A DNA stretch of 64,000 nucleotides from Nocardiopsis alborubida (GCF_012396365.1 NZ_JAAXPG010000022.1:80266-144265), one strand, 5' to 3'; numbered from the stretch's first letter, positions 52,107 through 61,116 are shown. The notes: a model not told the origin generated them from the letters alone. Program-made: numbers and translations.

Positions 52107-53228
52107 TCAGCGCAGCCGGTGGGCGCCCGCGGAGGGCACGGCGGCGCGCACGCGCGGAGGGACCCGCCCGTCGGCGCGGAACTCCCGGGCCAACGCCTCG
52201 CCGATCCCCTCCACGCGCTCCCGGGCGGCCAGGGCCAGCACGGTCCCGGCCCAGCCGGACATCCGCACCCCGCGCGCCCCTGCCCGGGCGGCGGTCTCCG
52301 CGGCCAGCTCCACCTCCGCAGTGGGCAGCCCGAAGCGGCGCAGGGACAGATGGGAGGCGGACAGGATCGGCCCGATCTCCCCGAAGCGCCCGGCGCGCAG
52401 CAGCCCCACGGCCGCGTTGAGCCGGTGCACCTCGGTCACCGCGTACTCGACCCGGCGGCGCAGCACCGGGTCCGGCAGGCTCTCCAGCGCCCCGGGCAGA
52501 TCCTGGACGGCGCGCAGCGGCCCGAGCGCCCGCTGCGCGCGCTCCAGCTCGGCGGAGCGGGCCGCGCGCAGGTCGCGCCGGGGCAGTGCGCCGGTGTCCG
52601 CCACCACGAGCCGCAGCCCGGCCTCGGCGAGGTCGAACGGCAGCACGGTGGTGCGCAGGGTCCTCAGGTTCACCCGGACCGCGCACCCGGGACGGGCCGC
52701 CAGGAGCGCCCGCTGGTCGGCGGTGGCGCCCTCGGGCGGCGGACCGCCGCCCAGGTCGGCCAGGGCCAGCGCCACCGCCGCGCCCGCGGCGGCCGCGTAA
52801 CCCAGCGAGGCGTGTCCGGGCAGGTCCGAGCCCAGCACCGCGCGGACTCCCGTGTCGCCGTCCAGGACGCCCGTCCGGCGAGCGTCGGCCACGGCCCCGG
52901 CCACCGCCCGCGCCGCCGCCTCCCGGGGGCGCAGCGGACCGTTCGACCCGGCCACGTGCACGCTCCGGTCCGGCGCGGGGCCCACGGCGGCCGTCACGCC
53001 CCAGGGGAGGGCGGCGTACAGCCCGACCCCCGCGCTGGCCGCGGTGTGCTCGCCCATGAGCGCCAGGCGCCCGGGTGCGTGCCACACGCCCTCGGGCGGC
53101 GTTCCGAACCGCGTGGCGAAGTTCCTGACCAGTGCGTCGGCGTCCGGCGCCTCCTCGGGCCACGGCCCCTGAGGACCCGCCGACCGCACACCCAACACGG
53201 CACGCAGCCGCGCACCCGCGCCCCCCAC
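52107..53228 (-). CDS. Galactokinase-like GHMP kinase, divergent active site
   Basis: The 373-aa protein aligns with galactokinase from end to end (WHAPGRLALMGEHTAASAGVGLYAALPWGV, then LSASHLSLRRFGLPTAEVELAAETAARAGARGVRMSGWAGTVLAL). Several conserved positions differ: the family GEHTDYN reads GEHTAASAG, and the GLSSSAA phosphate loop reads ASLGYAAAAG. The DQ after the helix is kept (ATADQRALL). It may be a sugar kinase with altered specificity or an inactive paralogue. GTG 53228 has GGAGAAGGGG upstream; an in-frame extension overlaps the divergent gene. Confidence 0.82.
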   Translation of the reverse strand: MGGAGARLRAVLGVRSAGPQGPWPEEAPDADALVRNFATRFGTPPEGVWHAPGRLALMGEHTAASAGVGLYAALPWGVTAAVGPAPDRSVHVAGSNGPLRPREAAARAVAGAVADARRTGVLDGDTGVRAVLGSDLPGHASLGYAAAAGAAVALALADLGGGPPPEGATADQRALLAARPGCAVRVNLRTLRTTVLPFDLAEAGLRLVVADTGALPRRDLRAARSAELERAQRALGPLRAVQDLPGALESLPDPVLRRRVEYAVTEVHRLNAAVGLLRAGRFGEIGPILSASHLSLRRFGLPTAEVELAAETAARAGARGVRMSGWAGTVLALAARERVEGIGEALAREFRADGRVPPRVRAAVPSAGAHRLR

Positions 53229-53296
53229 CGAGGCCCCCTTCTCCGGATGGACTTTCGCCCCCAAGTCTGCCCAAGGCCCGGACGTGTCCGTGATCA

Positions 53297-53340
53297 CCCC
53301 CGGTGAAGCGCTTCGTTCCGTTACGGAGGCTTCACGGGGG
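53297..53340. repeat. Extended inverted repeat between galactokinase-like and yihY genes
   Basis: CCCCC and GTGAAGC (53297-53301, 53303-53309) pair with GCTTCAC and GGGGG (53329-53340); inside lies TCCG-TTA-CGGA. The 44-nt cruciform is in the divergent promoter region and could be an operator or hairpin. Confidence 0.5.
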
Positions 53341-53432
53341 AGTGCGGCACCGCTACGGTTGCGGGCCACCGGTGACCGCGGAGCCACGCGGGGTAGGACA
53401 CGGGTGACACGGGAGACGGAGAGGGAGGCCGC

Positions 53433-54545
53433 GTGGCCGCAGCGCTGGACCGGGCCAGGGACACCGGCAGGCACTACCGGAACCTGGGCATGGACACGTA
53501 CTGGGAGCTGCGGCGGCGCAGGCCCGCCGTCGACCACCTGGTCCGGGCCTACGAGCGCTACGCCGACCGCAACGGCAACCAGCTGGCCGGGGCGGTCACC
53601 TACTTCGCCTTCCTGTCCTTCTTCCCGCTGCTGGCGCTGGCCTTCGCCGCGGTCGGCTACCTGGCGGCCGTGCAGGTCGAGGTGGGCGACTACCTCCAGC
53701 AGGCTCTGGACGGCGTCCTGCCGGGCCTGTCCGGCGAACTGCCCATCGACGAGATCGCCCAGGCCCGCGTGGGCGCCGGCGTCATCGGCGCACTCGGTCT
53801 GCTCTACGCGGGCCTGAACGCGGTGTCGGCGCTGCGCGAGGCACTGCACTCCATCTGGCTGAAGAACCTCAAGGAGGGCCCCAACCCCCTCCTGCGCAAG
53901 CTGGTCGACCTGCTGGTCATGCTGGGCCTGGGCACGGCGCTGCTGCTCGCGGTGGCCTTCACCAGCGTCGCCCAGGCCGCCACGCAGTGGCTCCTCGGCC
54001 TGGTGGGCCTGGACGGCTCCCTCCTGGCCAACCTGTCCCTGCGCGCCCTGGCCCTGGCCATCGCGGTCGGCGCCAACATGGCGATCTTCGTGCTGGCGTT
54101 CGCGCTGCTGTCGGGCAGCGGGCGGCCCACGCGGATGATGTGGCGGGGCGCCCTGCTGGGCGCGGTCGGGTTCGAGGTCCTCAAGGCCGCGGCGGCGGTG
54201 CTGCTGGCCGGGACGCTCAGCAATCCCGTCTACGCGTCCTTCGCCGTCCTGGTGGGGCTGCTGGTGTGGATCAACCTCGTGATGCGCCTGGTGATGTTCA
54301 GCGCGGCGTGGACGGCCACGTGGCTGCCGATGCCGCCGCCCTACACCGGGTCCCTGCCCCTGCCGGAGGAGTACGGCATGGACTGGACCCGCCCGAACCG
54401 GGTTCCGGGGGTGTCGGCGCGGGAGGCGGCCGAGCGGGGCCGGGCCAGGCGCGCGCTGGCCGGGGCGTTGTCCCTGATGGGGGCGGCGGCCGCCGCGGGC
54501 ACCGCGGCGTGGGCGCTGCGCCGCCGCGGCGCCGACCGCGGGTAG
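53433..54545 (+). CDS. YihY/BrkB family membrane protein
   Basis: The 370-aa protein has six membrane helices typical of the YihY/virulence factor BrkB family; the first follows RNGNQLAGAVTYFAFLSFFPLLALAFAAVGYL, and SNPVYASFAVLVGLLVWINLVMRLVMFSAAWTATWL is the last diagnostic region. The C-terminus has a cytoplasmic linker and one extra helix (ALSLMGAAAAAGTAAWAL). Function in this family is unsettled (once mis-called RNase BN). GTG 53433 has GAGAGGGAGG upstream. Confidence 0.9.
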   Translation: MAAALDRARDTGRHYRNLGMDTYWELRRRRPAVDHLVRAYERYADRNGNQLAGAVTYFAFLSFFPLLALAFAAVGYLAAVQVEVGDYLQQALDGVLPGLSGELPIDEIAQARVGAGVIGALGLLYAGLNAVSALREALHSIWLKNLKEGPNPLLRKLVDLLVMLGLGTALLLAVAFTSVAQAATQWLLGLVGLDGSLLANLSLRALALAIAVGANMAIFVLAFALLSGSGRPTRMMWRGALLGAVGFEVLKAAAAVLLAGTLSNPVYASFAVLVGLLVWINLVMRLVMFSAAWTATWLPMPPPYTGSLPLPEEYGMDWTRPNRVPGVSAREAAERGRARRALAGALSLMGAAAAAGTAAWALRRRGADRG

Positions 54546-54727
54546 GCGTTCCGGCGGCGCGGCCGAAACAGAAATTCTTTCCATGGAATTCGCATTACGC
54601 GAGGCGATTGTCCCGTATGCGTGCGGTGCGTGGGGGGTAGTCCTCCTCTGTCCCGGTTGACCGGTTCTCCGGGGCGCGACGGTGCGACGGCCGGAGACGG
54701 TCGGCAAACACCCCCTTCGGAGGGCAG

Positions 54728-55900
54728 ATGGGAATCGCATTCAACTCGTCCGAACGCGCGACGATCGGAGTGGAGTGGGAACTCCAGCTCGTCGACCGGC
54801 GCAGTCGGCACCTGAGGCAGGAGGCGCCCAAGCTCCTCGCCGAACTCCCCGAGCTCAGCTCCGACTCCGCCCCGCCGCTGCGCCACGAGCTCATGCAGTC
54901 CCAGGTGGAGGTCGTGACCGGGATCTGCGAGACGGTCGAGGAGGCCAGGGGGGACCTGGGCCGCAACCTCGACCGCATGAGAGAGGTCCTCACACCCTGG
55001 GGAACCACGCTGACCTGCTCGGGAACCCATCCCATCGACGACTGGCGCGACCAGGAGCTCAGCCCCGGCAAGCGCTACGGCGAGCTGGTCGAGCAGATGC
55101 AGTGGCTGGTCCGGCGCATCCTGACGTGCGGCGTCCACGTCCACGTCGGCGTGCGCGACAGGGACAAGGCCATCCCCATGGTCAACGCCCTGACGCGCTA
55201 CCTGCCGCACTTTCTCGCCCTGAGCGCGTCCAGCCCGTTCTGGGGCGGACAGGACACCGGCCTGGCCTCCTCCCGGTCCGTCATCTTCGGCACGCTGCCC
55301 ACCGCGGGGCCGCCTCCGAACCTTCCGCACTGGGCGGCTTTCGAGGAATACCTCGAAACGCTTCTCCGGGCAGGTACCATCGCCTCTATCAAGGAAGTGT
55401 GGTGGGACATCCGTCCGCACCCTGATTTCGGCACCATCGAGATCCGGATGTTCGACGGTATTCCCACCCTGCGCGAGGTGGGAATGGCCGCCGCGCTCTC
55501 TCAGAGCCTGGTGGAGCTGTTCGATCACCAGCTCGACCGCGGGTACGGTCTGCCCAGCCCGCCGTCCTGGGTGGTGAAGGACAACAAGTGGCGTGCCACC
55601 CGCTACGGACTCGACGCTCGTGTCATCACGGACGCGCGCGGAACCACCGTTCCGCTCCGCGACGACCTGTACGAGCTGGTCCGCGAGCTGAAACCGGTCG
55701 CGACCCGCCTGGGTTGCGCCGAGGACCTGGACCTGATCTCCGAGATCCTGGACAAGGGCGCCTCCTACGAACGTCAGCGCGCGGTCATCGCCGAGGGTGG
55801 ATCCCTCGACGACGTCGTGGACATGCTCGCCGCCGAGCTCCAGGGCGGTCCTCCCACCCGCGCAAGGGTCGGTGCCGGCGACGGAGCCGGTACGCGCTGA
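54728..55900 (+). CDS. YbdK-type carboxylate-amine ligase (glutamate-cysteine ligase family 2)
   Basis: The 390-aa protein is a GCS2-family ligase with weak gamma-glutamylcysteine synthetase relatives: TIGVEWELQLVDRRSRHL, LMQSQVEVVTGIC, CGVHVHVGVRDRDKAIPMVNALTRYLPHFLALSASSPFWGGQDTGLASSRSVIFG, and VWWDIRPHPDFGTIEIRMFD. ATG 54728 has GGAGGGCAG upstream. The M20 amidohydrolase gene follows 25 nt later, suggesting an operon that makes and cleaves amide bonds; substrates unknown. Confidence 0.92.
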   Translation: MGIAFNSSERATIGVEWELQLVDRRSRHLRQEAPKLLAELPELSSDSAPPLRHELMQSQVEVVTGICETVEEARGDLGRNLDRMREVLTPWGTTLTCSGTHPIDDWRDQELSPGKRYGELVEQMQWLVRRILTCGVHVHVGVRDRDKAIPMVNALTRYLPHFLALSASSPFWGGQDTGLASSRSVIFGTLPTAGPPPNLPHWAAFEEYLETLLRAGTIASIKEVWWDIRPHPDFGTIEIRMFDGIPTLREVGMAAALSQSLVELFDHQLDRGYGLPSPPSWVVKDNKWRATRYGLDARVITDARGTTVPLRDDLYELVRELKPVATRLGCAEDLDLISEILDKGASYERQRAVIAEGGSLDDVVDMLAAELQGGPPTRARVGAGDGAGTR

Positions 55901-55925
55901 GACGTGGAGAAGAGGGGACCCTCGC

Positions 55926-57164
55926 ATGCAGGGACATGACCTGCCGGAACAGTTGACCGCTTTCCTGGCGCGGCACGGGCGGGAACTGAGCGGCTTCCGC
56001 CGGGACCTGCACATGCACCCCGAACTCGCCTTCGCCGAACACCGCACCACGGGGCGGATCGCCGAACGCCTGCGCGGGGTGGGCCTCGAACCGCAGGAAC
56101 TGCCCCAGGGCACCGGTCTGGTCTGCGACATCGGATCCGGTACCGGTCCCCTGGTGGCCCTGCGCGCCGACATCGACGCCCTGCCGCTGACGGACGAGAA
56201 GGACGTCCCCTACCGCTCCACCGTGCCGGGGGTCGCCCACGCCTGCGGGCACGACGTGCACACCACGGTCGTGCTGGCGGCCGGGGTCTTCCTGGCGCAG
56301 CTGGAGAGGGCGGGCGCGCTGCCGGGCAGGGTCCGGCTCATCTTCCAGCCCGCCGAGGAACTCCCCGGCGGCGCCGTGGAGGTGATCAACGCCGGGGCCA
56401 TGGAGGGTGTGGACCGCATCTTCGCCCTGCACTGCGACCCCCGCCTGATGGCGGGCCGGGTCGGGATGCGCACGGGCGGCATCACCGCCGCCTGCGACCA
56501 GCTCATGGTGCGCCTGTCGGGCCCGGGCGGGCACACCGCGCGTCCGCACCTGACCTCCGACCTCGTCTACGCCCTGGGCAAGGTCGTCACCGAACTGCCC
56601 GCCGCGCTGTCGCGGCGGATCGACCCCCGGGCCGGGTTCAGCCTGGTGTGGGGCAGGATCAGCGCCGGTTCCGCGCCCAACGTCATCCCCGACGACGCCG
56701 TCGCCGAGGGCACCGTGCGGTGCCTGGACGACGAGGCCTGGCACGCGGCCCCCGACATCATCAAGGGGCTGGTGGAGTCGGTGGCCTCCGCCTACGGCGC
56801 CGAGGCCGAGGTGACCTACCGGCGCGGCGTGCCGCCCACCATCAACGAGGCGACCAGCGTGGCCGTCATGCGCGAGGCCGTCGCCGCCGCCCTGGGCCCC
56901 GAGGCCGCGGCCTCCACCCCGCAGAGCCTGGGCGGGGAGGACTTCGCCTGGTACCTGGAGCACGTCCCCGGCGCGCTGGCCCGCCTGGGCACCCACTCCC
57001 CGGACTGGGACGGTCCCATGCTGGACCTGCACCGGGGCACCTTCGACGTGGACGAGCGCGCCATCGGCACGGGCACCCGCTTCATGGTGACCACCGCGCT
57101 GACGGCGCTGTGGGAGAGCTCGCGCCGCGACACCCGCGTGGACACCGAGGAGGCCATGGCCTGA
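55926..57164 (+). CDS. M20D amidohydrolase (hippurate/N-acyl amino-acid hydrolase type)
   Basis: The 412-aa metallopeptidase-family protein has FRRDLHMHPELAFAEHRTT at the N-terminus, ALRADIDALPLTDEKDVPYRSTVPGVAHACGHDVHTTVVL with metal-binding Cys-Gly-His-Asp-x-His, IFQPAEELPGGAVEVINAGAM with the catalytic Glu pair, SGPGGHTARPHLTSDLV in the dimerisation domain, and SLGGEDFAWYLEHVPGALARLG near the end. It would hydrolyse an N-acyl amino acid. It follows the YbdK-type ligase in the same direction. Confidence 0.92.
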   Translation: MQGHDLPEQLTAFLARHGRELSGFRRDLHMHPELAFAEHRTTGRIAERLRGVGLEPQELPQGTGLVCDIGSGTGPLVALRADIDALPLTDEKDVPYRSTVPGVAHACGHDVHTTVVLAAGVFLAQLERAGALPGRVRLIFQPAEELPGGAVEVINAGAMEGVDRIFALHCDPRLMAGRVGMRTGGITAACDQLMVRLSGPGGHTARPHLTSDLVYALGKVVTELPAALSRRIDPRAGFSLVWGRISAGSAPNVIPDDAVAEGTVRCLDDEAWHAAPDIIKGLVESVASAYGAEAEVTYRRGVPPTINEATSVAVMREAVAAALGPEAAASTPQSLGGEDFAWYLEHVPGALARLGTHSPDWDGPMLDLHRGTFDVDERAIGTGTRFMVTTALTALWESSRRDTRVDTEEAMA

Positions 57165-57180
57165 GGCGGCCCGCGGAAGG

Positions 57181-57268
57181 CGGGGGCGGGGAGCCCCGCG
57201 CCGCCGTGAGCACGGCGGCGGACCCCAGCGCGCACGAGCGCATAGCACCGCCCGGCTCCCCGCCCCCG
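57181..57268. repeat. Nested inverted repeats between M20 gene and add
   Basis: A perfect 15-bp inverted repeat (57181-57195 and 57254-57268) encloses a second 9-bp hairpin CGCCGCCGT/ACGGCGGCG (57199-57220, loop GAGC). This is a two-level structure, more elaborate than other terminators here. Confidence 0.6.
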
Positions 57269-57335
57269 TGCGCCTGTTCCGGCGACCCGCGCCCGCCTGT
57301 CAGGGCGCCTCCCCAGCTGGTGGCATCCTGAATCC

Positions 57336-58433
57336 ATGAACCAGCCACTCACAGTCGACCAGATCCGGCGGGCGCCGAAGGTACTGCTGCACGACCACCT
57401 CGACGGCGGGCTGCGCCCGGCCACCGTCGTGGAACTGGCCCGGGAGACCGGCTACACCGGCCTGCCCACCTACGACGCGCAGGAACTGGGGCGGTGGTTC
57501 CGCGAGGCCTCCGACTCCGGTTCGCTGGAGCGCTACCTGGAGACGTTCGCGCACACCACGGCGGTCATGCAGACCCGTGACGCCCTGGTGCGGGTCGCCG
57601 CCGAGGCCGCGGAGGACCTGGCCGCCGACGGCGTGGTCTACGCCGAGCAGCGCTACGCCCCCGAGCAGCACCTGGAGGCCGGGCTCACGCTGGAGGAGGT
57701 CGTCGAGGCCGTCCAGGAGGGTCTGGAACTCGGTGAGAAGCGCGCCGCGGACCAGGGGCGCGGCATCCGCACGGGCCAGCTCGTCACCGCCATGCGCCAC
57801 GCCGCGCGCTCCTCGGAGATCGCCGAGCTGGCGGTCCGCTACCGCGACGCGGGCGTGTCCGGGTTCGACATCGCGGGCGCCGAGGCGGGCAACCCGCCCA
57901 CCCGGCACCTGGACGCGTTCGAGTACCTGCGCCGGGAGAACTTCCACTTCACCATCCACGCGGGCGAGGCGTTCGGCCTCCCCTCCATCTGGGAGGCCCT
58001 CCAGTGGTGCGGGTGCGACCGCCTGGGCCACGGCGTGCGCATCATCGACGACATCGACACGGAGGGCGGCGGCGCCCCCCGGCTGGGCCGCCTGGCCCAG
58101 TACGTGCGCGACAAGCGGGTGCCCCTGGAGATGTGCCCCAGCTCCAACGTGCAGACCGGAGCCGCGGAGTCCATCGCCGACCACCCCATCCGGCTCCTGC
58201 ACGACCTGCGCTTCCGCGTCACCGTCAACACCGACAACCGCCTCCAGAGCGGCACCAGCCTGTCGGAGGAGTTCGCCCGGCTCTCCGAGGCCTTCGGGTA
58301 CGGCTGGGACGACCTCCAGTGGTTCACGGTCAACGCCATGAAGTCGGCCTTCCTGCCCTTCGACGAGCGCCTGGCGCTGATCAACGGGGTCATCAAGCCC
58401 GGCTTCGCGCAGCTGAAGTGGACGACCTCCTGA
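57336..58433 (+). CDS. add: Adenosine deaminase
   Basis: The 365-aa enzyme deaminates adenosine to inosine. Zinc and catalytic motifs: KVLLHDHLDGGLRP, FTIHAGEAFGLPSIWEAL with the catalytic Glu, DRLGHGVRI, CPSSNVQTGAA and the C-terminal VTVNTDNRLQSGTSLSEEF. It lies in the same neighbourhood as a purine nucleoside phosphorylase, so the two may form a purine salvage route. Its stop overlaps the ATG of the PH-domain gene (TGATG). Confidence 0.95.
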   Translation: MNQPLTVDQIRRAPKVLLHDHLDGGLRPATVVELARETGYTGLPTYDAQELGRWFREASDSGSLERYLETFAHTTAVMQTRDALVRVAAEAAEDLAADGVVYAEQRYAPEQHLEAGLTLEEVVEAVQEGLELGEKRAADQGRGIRTGQLVTAMRHAARSSEIAELAVRYRDAGVSGFDIAGAEAGNPPTRHLDAFEYLRRENFHFTIHAGEAFGLPSIWEALQWCGCDRLGHGVRIIDDIDTEGGGAPRLGRLAQYVRDKRVPLEMCPSSNVQTGAAESIADHPIRLLHDLRFRVTVNTDNRLQSGTSLSEEFARLSEAFGYGWDDLQWFTVNAMKSAFLPFDERLALINGVIKPGFAQLKWTTS

Positions 58434-59059
58434 TGGACAGACCCAACCCCACCACCCACTACTCCACCTTCACGCGGGTGGCGGCGATCGCGTGGATCGT
58501 GGTCGCCGCCCTGCTGCTGGTGGACGTGCTCCTGCGCGGCGAGGGCCGCCAGGCCTGGATCGCGGGGGCACTGCTGATCGCGACCGTCTCCGCGGTCTAC
58601 CTGGTCTGGCTCCGCCCGCGCGTGGTCTCCACCGAGCGAGGCCTGCGGGTGGTCAACCCGCTGCGTGAGACCTTCGTGCCGTGGGCGGCGGTGCTCTGGG
58701 TGGACGTCACCGACGTCCTGCGGGTGCACACGCCGGGGGGAGTGGTGCGCTCGTGGCCGCTGCGGGAGACCAAGCGCCAGCGGGTCCGCGACAACATGCG
58801 CAGGGAGGGGGGCTTCCTCGACCCGGACGACGAGGACTCCGCCTCCACGCGTCCGGTGGACCTGGCGGCCCGGCAGCTGCGCCAGGACGCCGAACGCCAC
58901 AAGGCGCGTCCGCTCAGCGGGCCGGTCAGGGACGTGGACGAGGCGGGCCCCGCCGCGCTGGGCGCCGAGGACGAGCCCCAGACCATGGTCCCCCTGGAGG
59001 TGATCGTGGTCGTCGGCGCGACCGCGGCCCTGCTCGTGGCGGTGTTCCTGCTGGCCTGA
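58433..59059 (+). CDS. Membrane protein with bacterial PH domain
   Basis: The 208-aa protein has two N-terminal membrane helices (VAAIAWIVVAALLLVDVLL and WIAGALLIATVSAVYLVW), a PH-like beta domain (RPRVVSTERGLRVVNPLRETFVPWAAVLWVDVTDVLRVHTPGGVVRSWPLRETKR) and a charged linker ending in a third helix (VPLEVIVVVGATAALLVAVFLLA). Actinomycete PH-domain membrane proteins like this are uncharacterised. It is translationally coupled to add. Confidence 0.82.
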   Translation: MDRPNPTTHYSTFTRVAAIAWIVVAALLLVDVLLRGEGRQAWIAGALLIATVSAVYLVWLRPRVVSTERGLRVVNPLRETFVPWAAVLWVDVTDVLRVHTPGGVVRSWPLRETKRQRVRDNMRREGGFLDPDDEDSASTRPVDLAARQLRQDAERHKARPLSGPVRDVDEAGPAALGAEDEPQTMVPLEVIVVVGATAALLVAVFLLA

Positions 59060-59126
59060 GCGCCCTTTCTCCCGGATCCGGCCCGGTCCCACCCCGGTGT
59101 GGCGGCCGGGTCCGCAGTGTCGGGGG

Positions 59127-59168
59127 TTGACGCGCCCCCCGAGTTCTGGTTAGGTAAGGCATGCCTAA
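59127..59168 (+). promoter_or_regulatory. Promoter overlapped by a DtxR/IdeR-type iron box
   Basis: TTGACG (59127-59132) and TAGGTA (59151-59156), 18 nt apart, form a promoter whose -10 is covered by TTAGGTAAGGCATGCCTAA (59150-59168). That sequence matches the DtxR/IdeR consensus TTAGGTTAGGCTAACCTAA at 15 of 19 positions and keeps both outer arms. No recognisable gene starts within 290 nt downstream on the plus strand. Confidence 0.7.
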
Positions 59169-59459
59169 GGGAGAGCGTTCCGGGCGGACGACTTCGCGCG
59201 GATGGCCGTCCACCCGCAACTTCCCCCGAGGGTGACGCGCGCGGTTCAACTGAATAACGGAAGTACAAGGTGCCCAGGTCGCGAGTCCAACGGGATCTGC
59301 GGGGATTCCGCGCGACGCGGGCACCGGGGCAAGCACTGCCTCCGACCGGAACCCGGTCGGTACCGTCCATCCCAAGGCCTCGGGGTGTACGCTCGCCACG
59401 CCGGTACCGGACGGGCCCGGTCGGAGGCGCCCCACCCCACGGTTCCCGGGCCTGAGCTC
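59169..59459 (+). other. Region downstream of the iron box, no clear gene
   Basis: The 290 nt between the iron box and the end of the convergent phosphorylase gene hold only short Arg/Pro-rich frames, such as a 61-codon GTG frame at 59270-59455, none with a good ribosome-binding site and family likeness. The product of the promoter may be an untranslated RNA or a small peptide. Confidence 0.4.
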
Positions 59460-60281
59460 CTAGGCCTGGCCGATCACCCTGTTGAGCAGCTCGCCCAGTC
59501 TGCGGGCCCGCTGCGTGACCACGTCCAGGGCGCGCTCGGCCTCGAAGGGCTCGAACACCGTCCCCACGGCGTCGTTGCTGACCACGGCCAGCCCCAGCAC
59601 CTCGGCGCCCGCCTCCACCGCCGCGACCGCCTCCAGGGCGATCGAGTGGCCCACCAGGTCCGCGCCCGCCTGCCGCAACACCTTCAGCTCCGCCGGAGTC
59701 TGCGTCTGCGGCCCCGTCGTACACACGTACACGCCCTCGGGGACCGAGGCGTCCGCCTCCTGGACGGCCCGCCGCAGCCGGGGGCTGTAGACCGACGTCA
59801 GGTCCACGAACGAGGGCCCGACCAGCGGTGACCGGGCGGTCAGGTTGATGTGGTCGCGCACCACCACGGGCTGCCCCGTGGCGAAGTCCGTGCGCAGCGA
59901 CCCGGCGGCACCCGTCAGCACGGCGGTCCCCGCGCCCGCGGCCACGCCGGTGCGGACCGCGTGGGCCACCTCCAGCGGACCGCGGCCCTCGTAGAGGTGA
60001 ACGCGCCCCATGAACACGATGGCGCGCTTGTCGCCCACCCACATGCTGCGGACCTTGGCGGAGTGCCCCCCGGCGGCGGGCGCGTGGAAGCCGGGCAGGT
60101 CGGTGACGTCCAGTTCGATGTCGTACGAGCCCAGCGTGTCCGCCGCGCCCGCCCAGCCCGAGCCGAGCACCACCAGCGTGTCGAAGCTGTCGGCCCCGGT
60201 ACGGGACAGGAGTTCGCGCGCCGCGTCGGCCGCCAGCTCCCCGGCCTCGCCGGTCGTCCTCGGCTGCTGCTCTGGTTCCAT
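59460..60281 (-). CDS. Purine-nucleoside phosphorylase (trimeric type)
   Basis: The 273-aa protein cleaves purine nucleosides with phosphate. Family II motifs: TLVVLGSGWAGAADTL, GGHSAKVRSMWVG, IVFMGRVHLYEGRGP, AVLTGAAGSLRTDFATGQPVVVRDHINLTARSPLVG, HSIALEAVAAVEAGAEVLGLAVVSNDAVG with the Asn of the base site. ATG 60281 is the start (GTG 60284 adjacent). With adenosine deaminase nearby it makes a salvage pair. Confidence 0.93.
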   Translation of the reverse strand: MEPEQQPRTTGEAGELAADAARELLSRTGADSFDTLVVLGSGWAGAADTLGSYDIELDVTDLPGFHAPAAGGHSAKVRSMWVGDKRAIVFMGRVHLYEGRGPLEVAHAVRTGVAAGAGTAVLTGAAGSLRTDFATGQPVVVRDHINLTARSPLVGPSFVDLTSVYSPRLRRAVQEADASVPEGVYVCTTGPQTQTPAELKVLRQAGADLVGHSIALEAVAAVEAGAEVLGLAVVSNDAVGTVFEPFEAERALDVVTQRARRLGELLNRVIGQA

Positions 60282-60397
60282 CACACGACGGATGCTACCT
60301 CCGCGTGACCGCGGCGTCCGGGAGCGTGCGCACGTGTGTTCCCGCGGGTCGCCGGTCGGCCGGACGGCGTGCGCGAATGTCCTCGGGGAGGGGGCGG

Positions 60398-60952
60398 TCA
60401 CAGCTCGGTGGGCAGGCACTCCCGGGCGAGCAGGTCGGAGACGTACCAGTCGGGCGCCCCGGCCTTCTCGGCGGCCACCGCCAGTTCGCCCAGCTGGATC
60501 GCCGAGGGCATCCCGCCCTCGTAGCCGTCGAGCACGTAGGCCCACGCCGTCACCACGCCGCGGTCCGCCGTCCGGGCGCGCACCGTGACCTTGCGGTAGG
60601 CCCGTCCGTCGCCCGCGACCGACCACAGCGCCCGGCTGCGCCGCAGTTCCTCGTACTCGTCCTCGGACACGCCCCGCAGGCGGCGCTGCCCCCCGCGCGA
60701 CTCCTCCAGGGCCCCCTGCCAGAAGTCCAAGTGGGGTTCGTCCCATTCCATGAGGTCGTACAGCGCCACGAAGACCCGTTGGTCCGCGTCCTCGACCAGG
60801 GTCGCCAGGGCGCCCCCGGGCTCGGGGAGGCACTCGCCGAAGGTCAGACGCCAACCCTCCAACCAGCCCGTGGTGATCAGGGGGGAGTGCGGGGCCCGCC
60901 GGGCCATCTGCCCGGGGTGGAGACTGGTTCCGTACGCCGCGTAGATGGACAC
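60398..60952 (-). CDS. Gamma-glutamylcyclotransferase-like (AIG2 fold) protein
   Basis: The 184-aa protein begins SIYAAYGTSLHPGQMARRAPHSPLITTGWLEGWRLTFGEC, the glycine-loop region of GGCT/AIG2 proteins, where the canonical YGSN reads YGTSL. It continues with ATLVEDADQRVFVALYDLMEWDE holding a candidate catalytic Glu. The family cyclises gamma-glutamyl groups; this actinomycete branch is uncharacterised. GTG 60952 has a weak ribosome-binding site; the longer in-frame start at 61066 is unlikely. Confidence 0.8.
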   Translation of the reverse strand: MSIYAAYGTSLHPGQMARRAPHSPLITTGWLEGWRLTFGECLPEPGGALATLVEDADQRVFVALYDLMEWDEPHLDFWQGALEESRGGQRRLRGVSEDEYEELRRSRALWSVAGDGRAYRKVTVRARTADRGVVTAWAYVLDGYEGGMPSAIQLGELAVAAEKAGAPDWYVSDLLARECLPTEL

Positions 60953-61116
60953 GGGGCCATCGTAGACCGGTTGGCCCGGGGTGCCTGCTATTTCCCCCGG
61001 TCGGCATGGCCGACAATGGGAACAAGCGACGAAAACAGGTGGTGCCGCGCCATGCCCGCATATCACCCGGACCGGGGACGCGCGTGGCGGCCAGGCCGCA
61101 GAGGGAGTGAGGCAGC

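Noticed and set aside
53229..54740. Upstream extension of the galactokinase-like frame
   Set aside because: It overlaps the YihY gene antisense and lacks family features; the ribosome-binding site at GTG 53228 fits better.
59202..59831. 209-codon plus-strand frame after the iron box
   Set aside because: Most of it is antisense to the phosphorylase gene and composition is shadow-like; no ribosome-binding site at its ATG.
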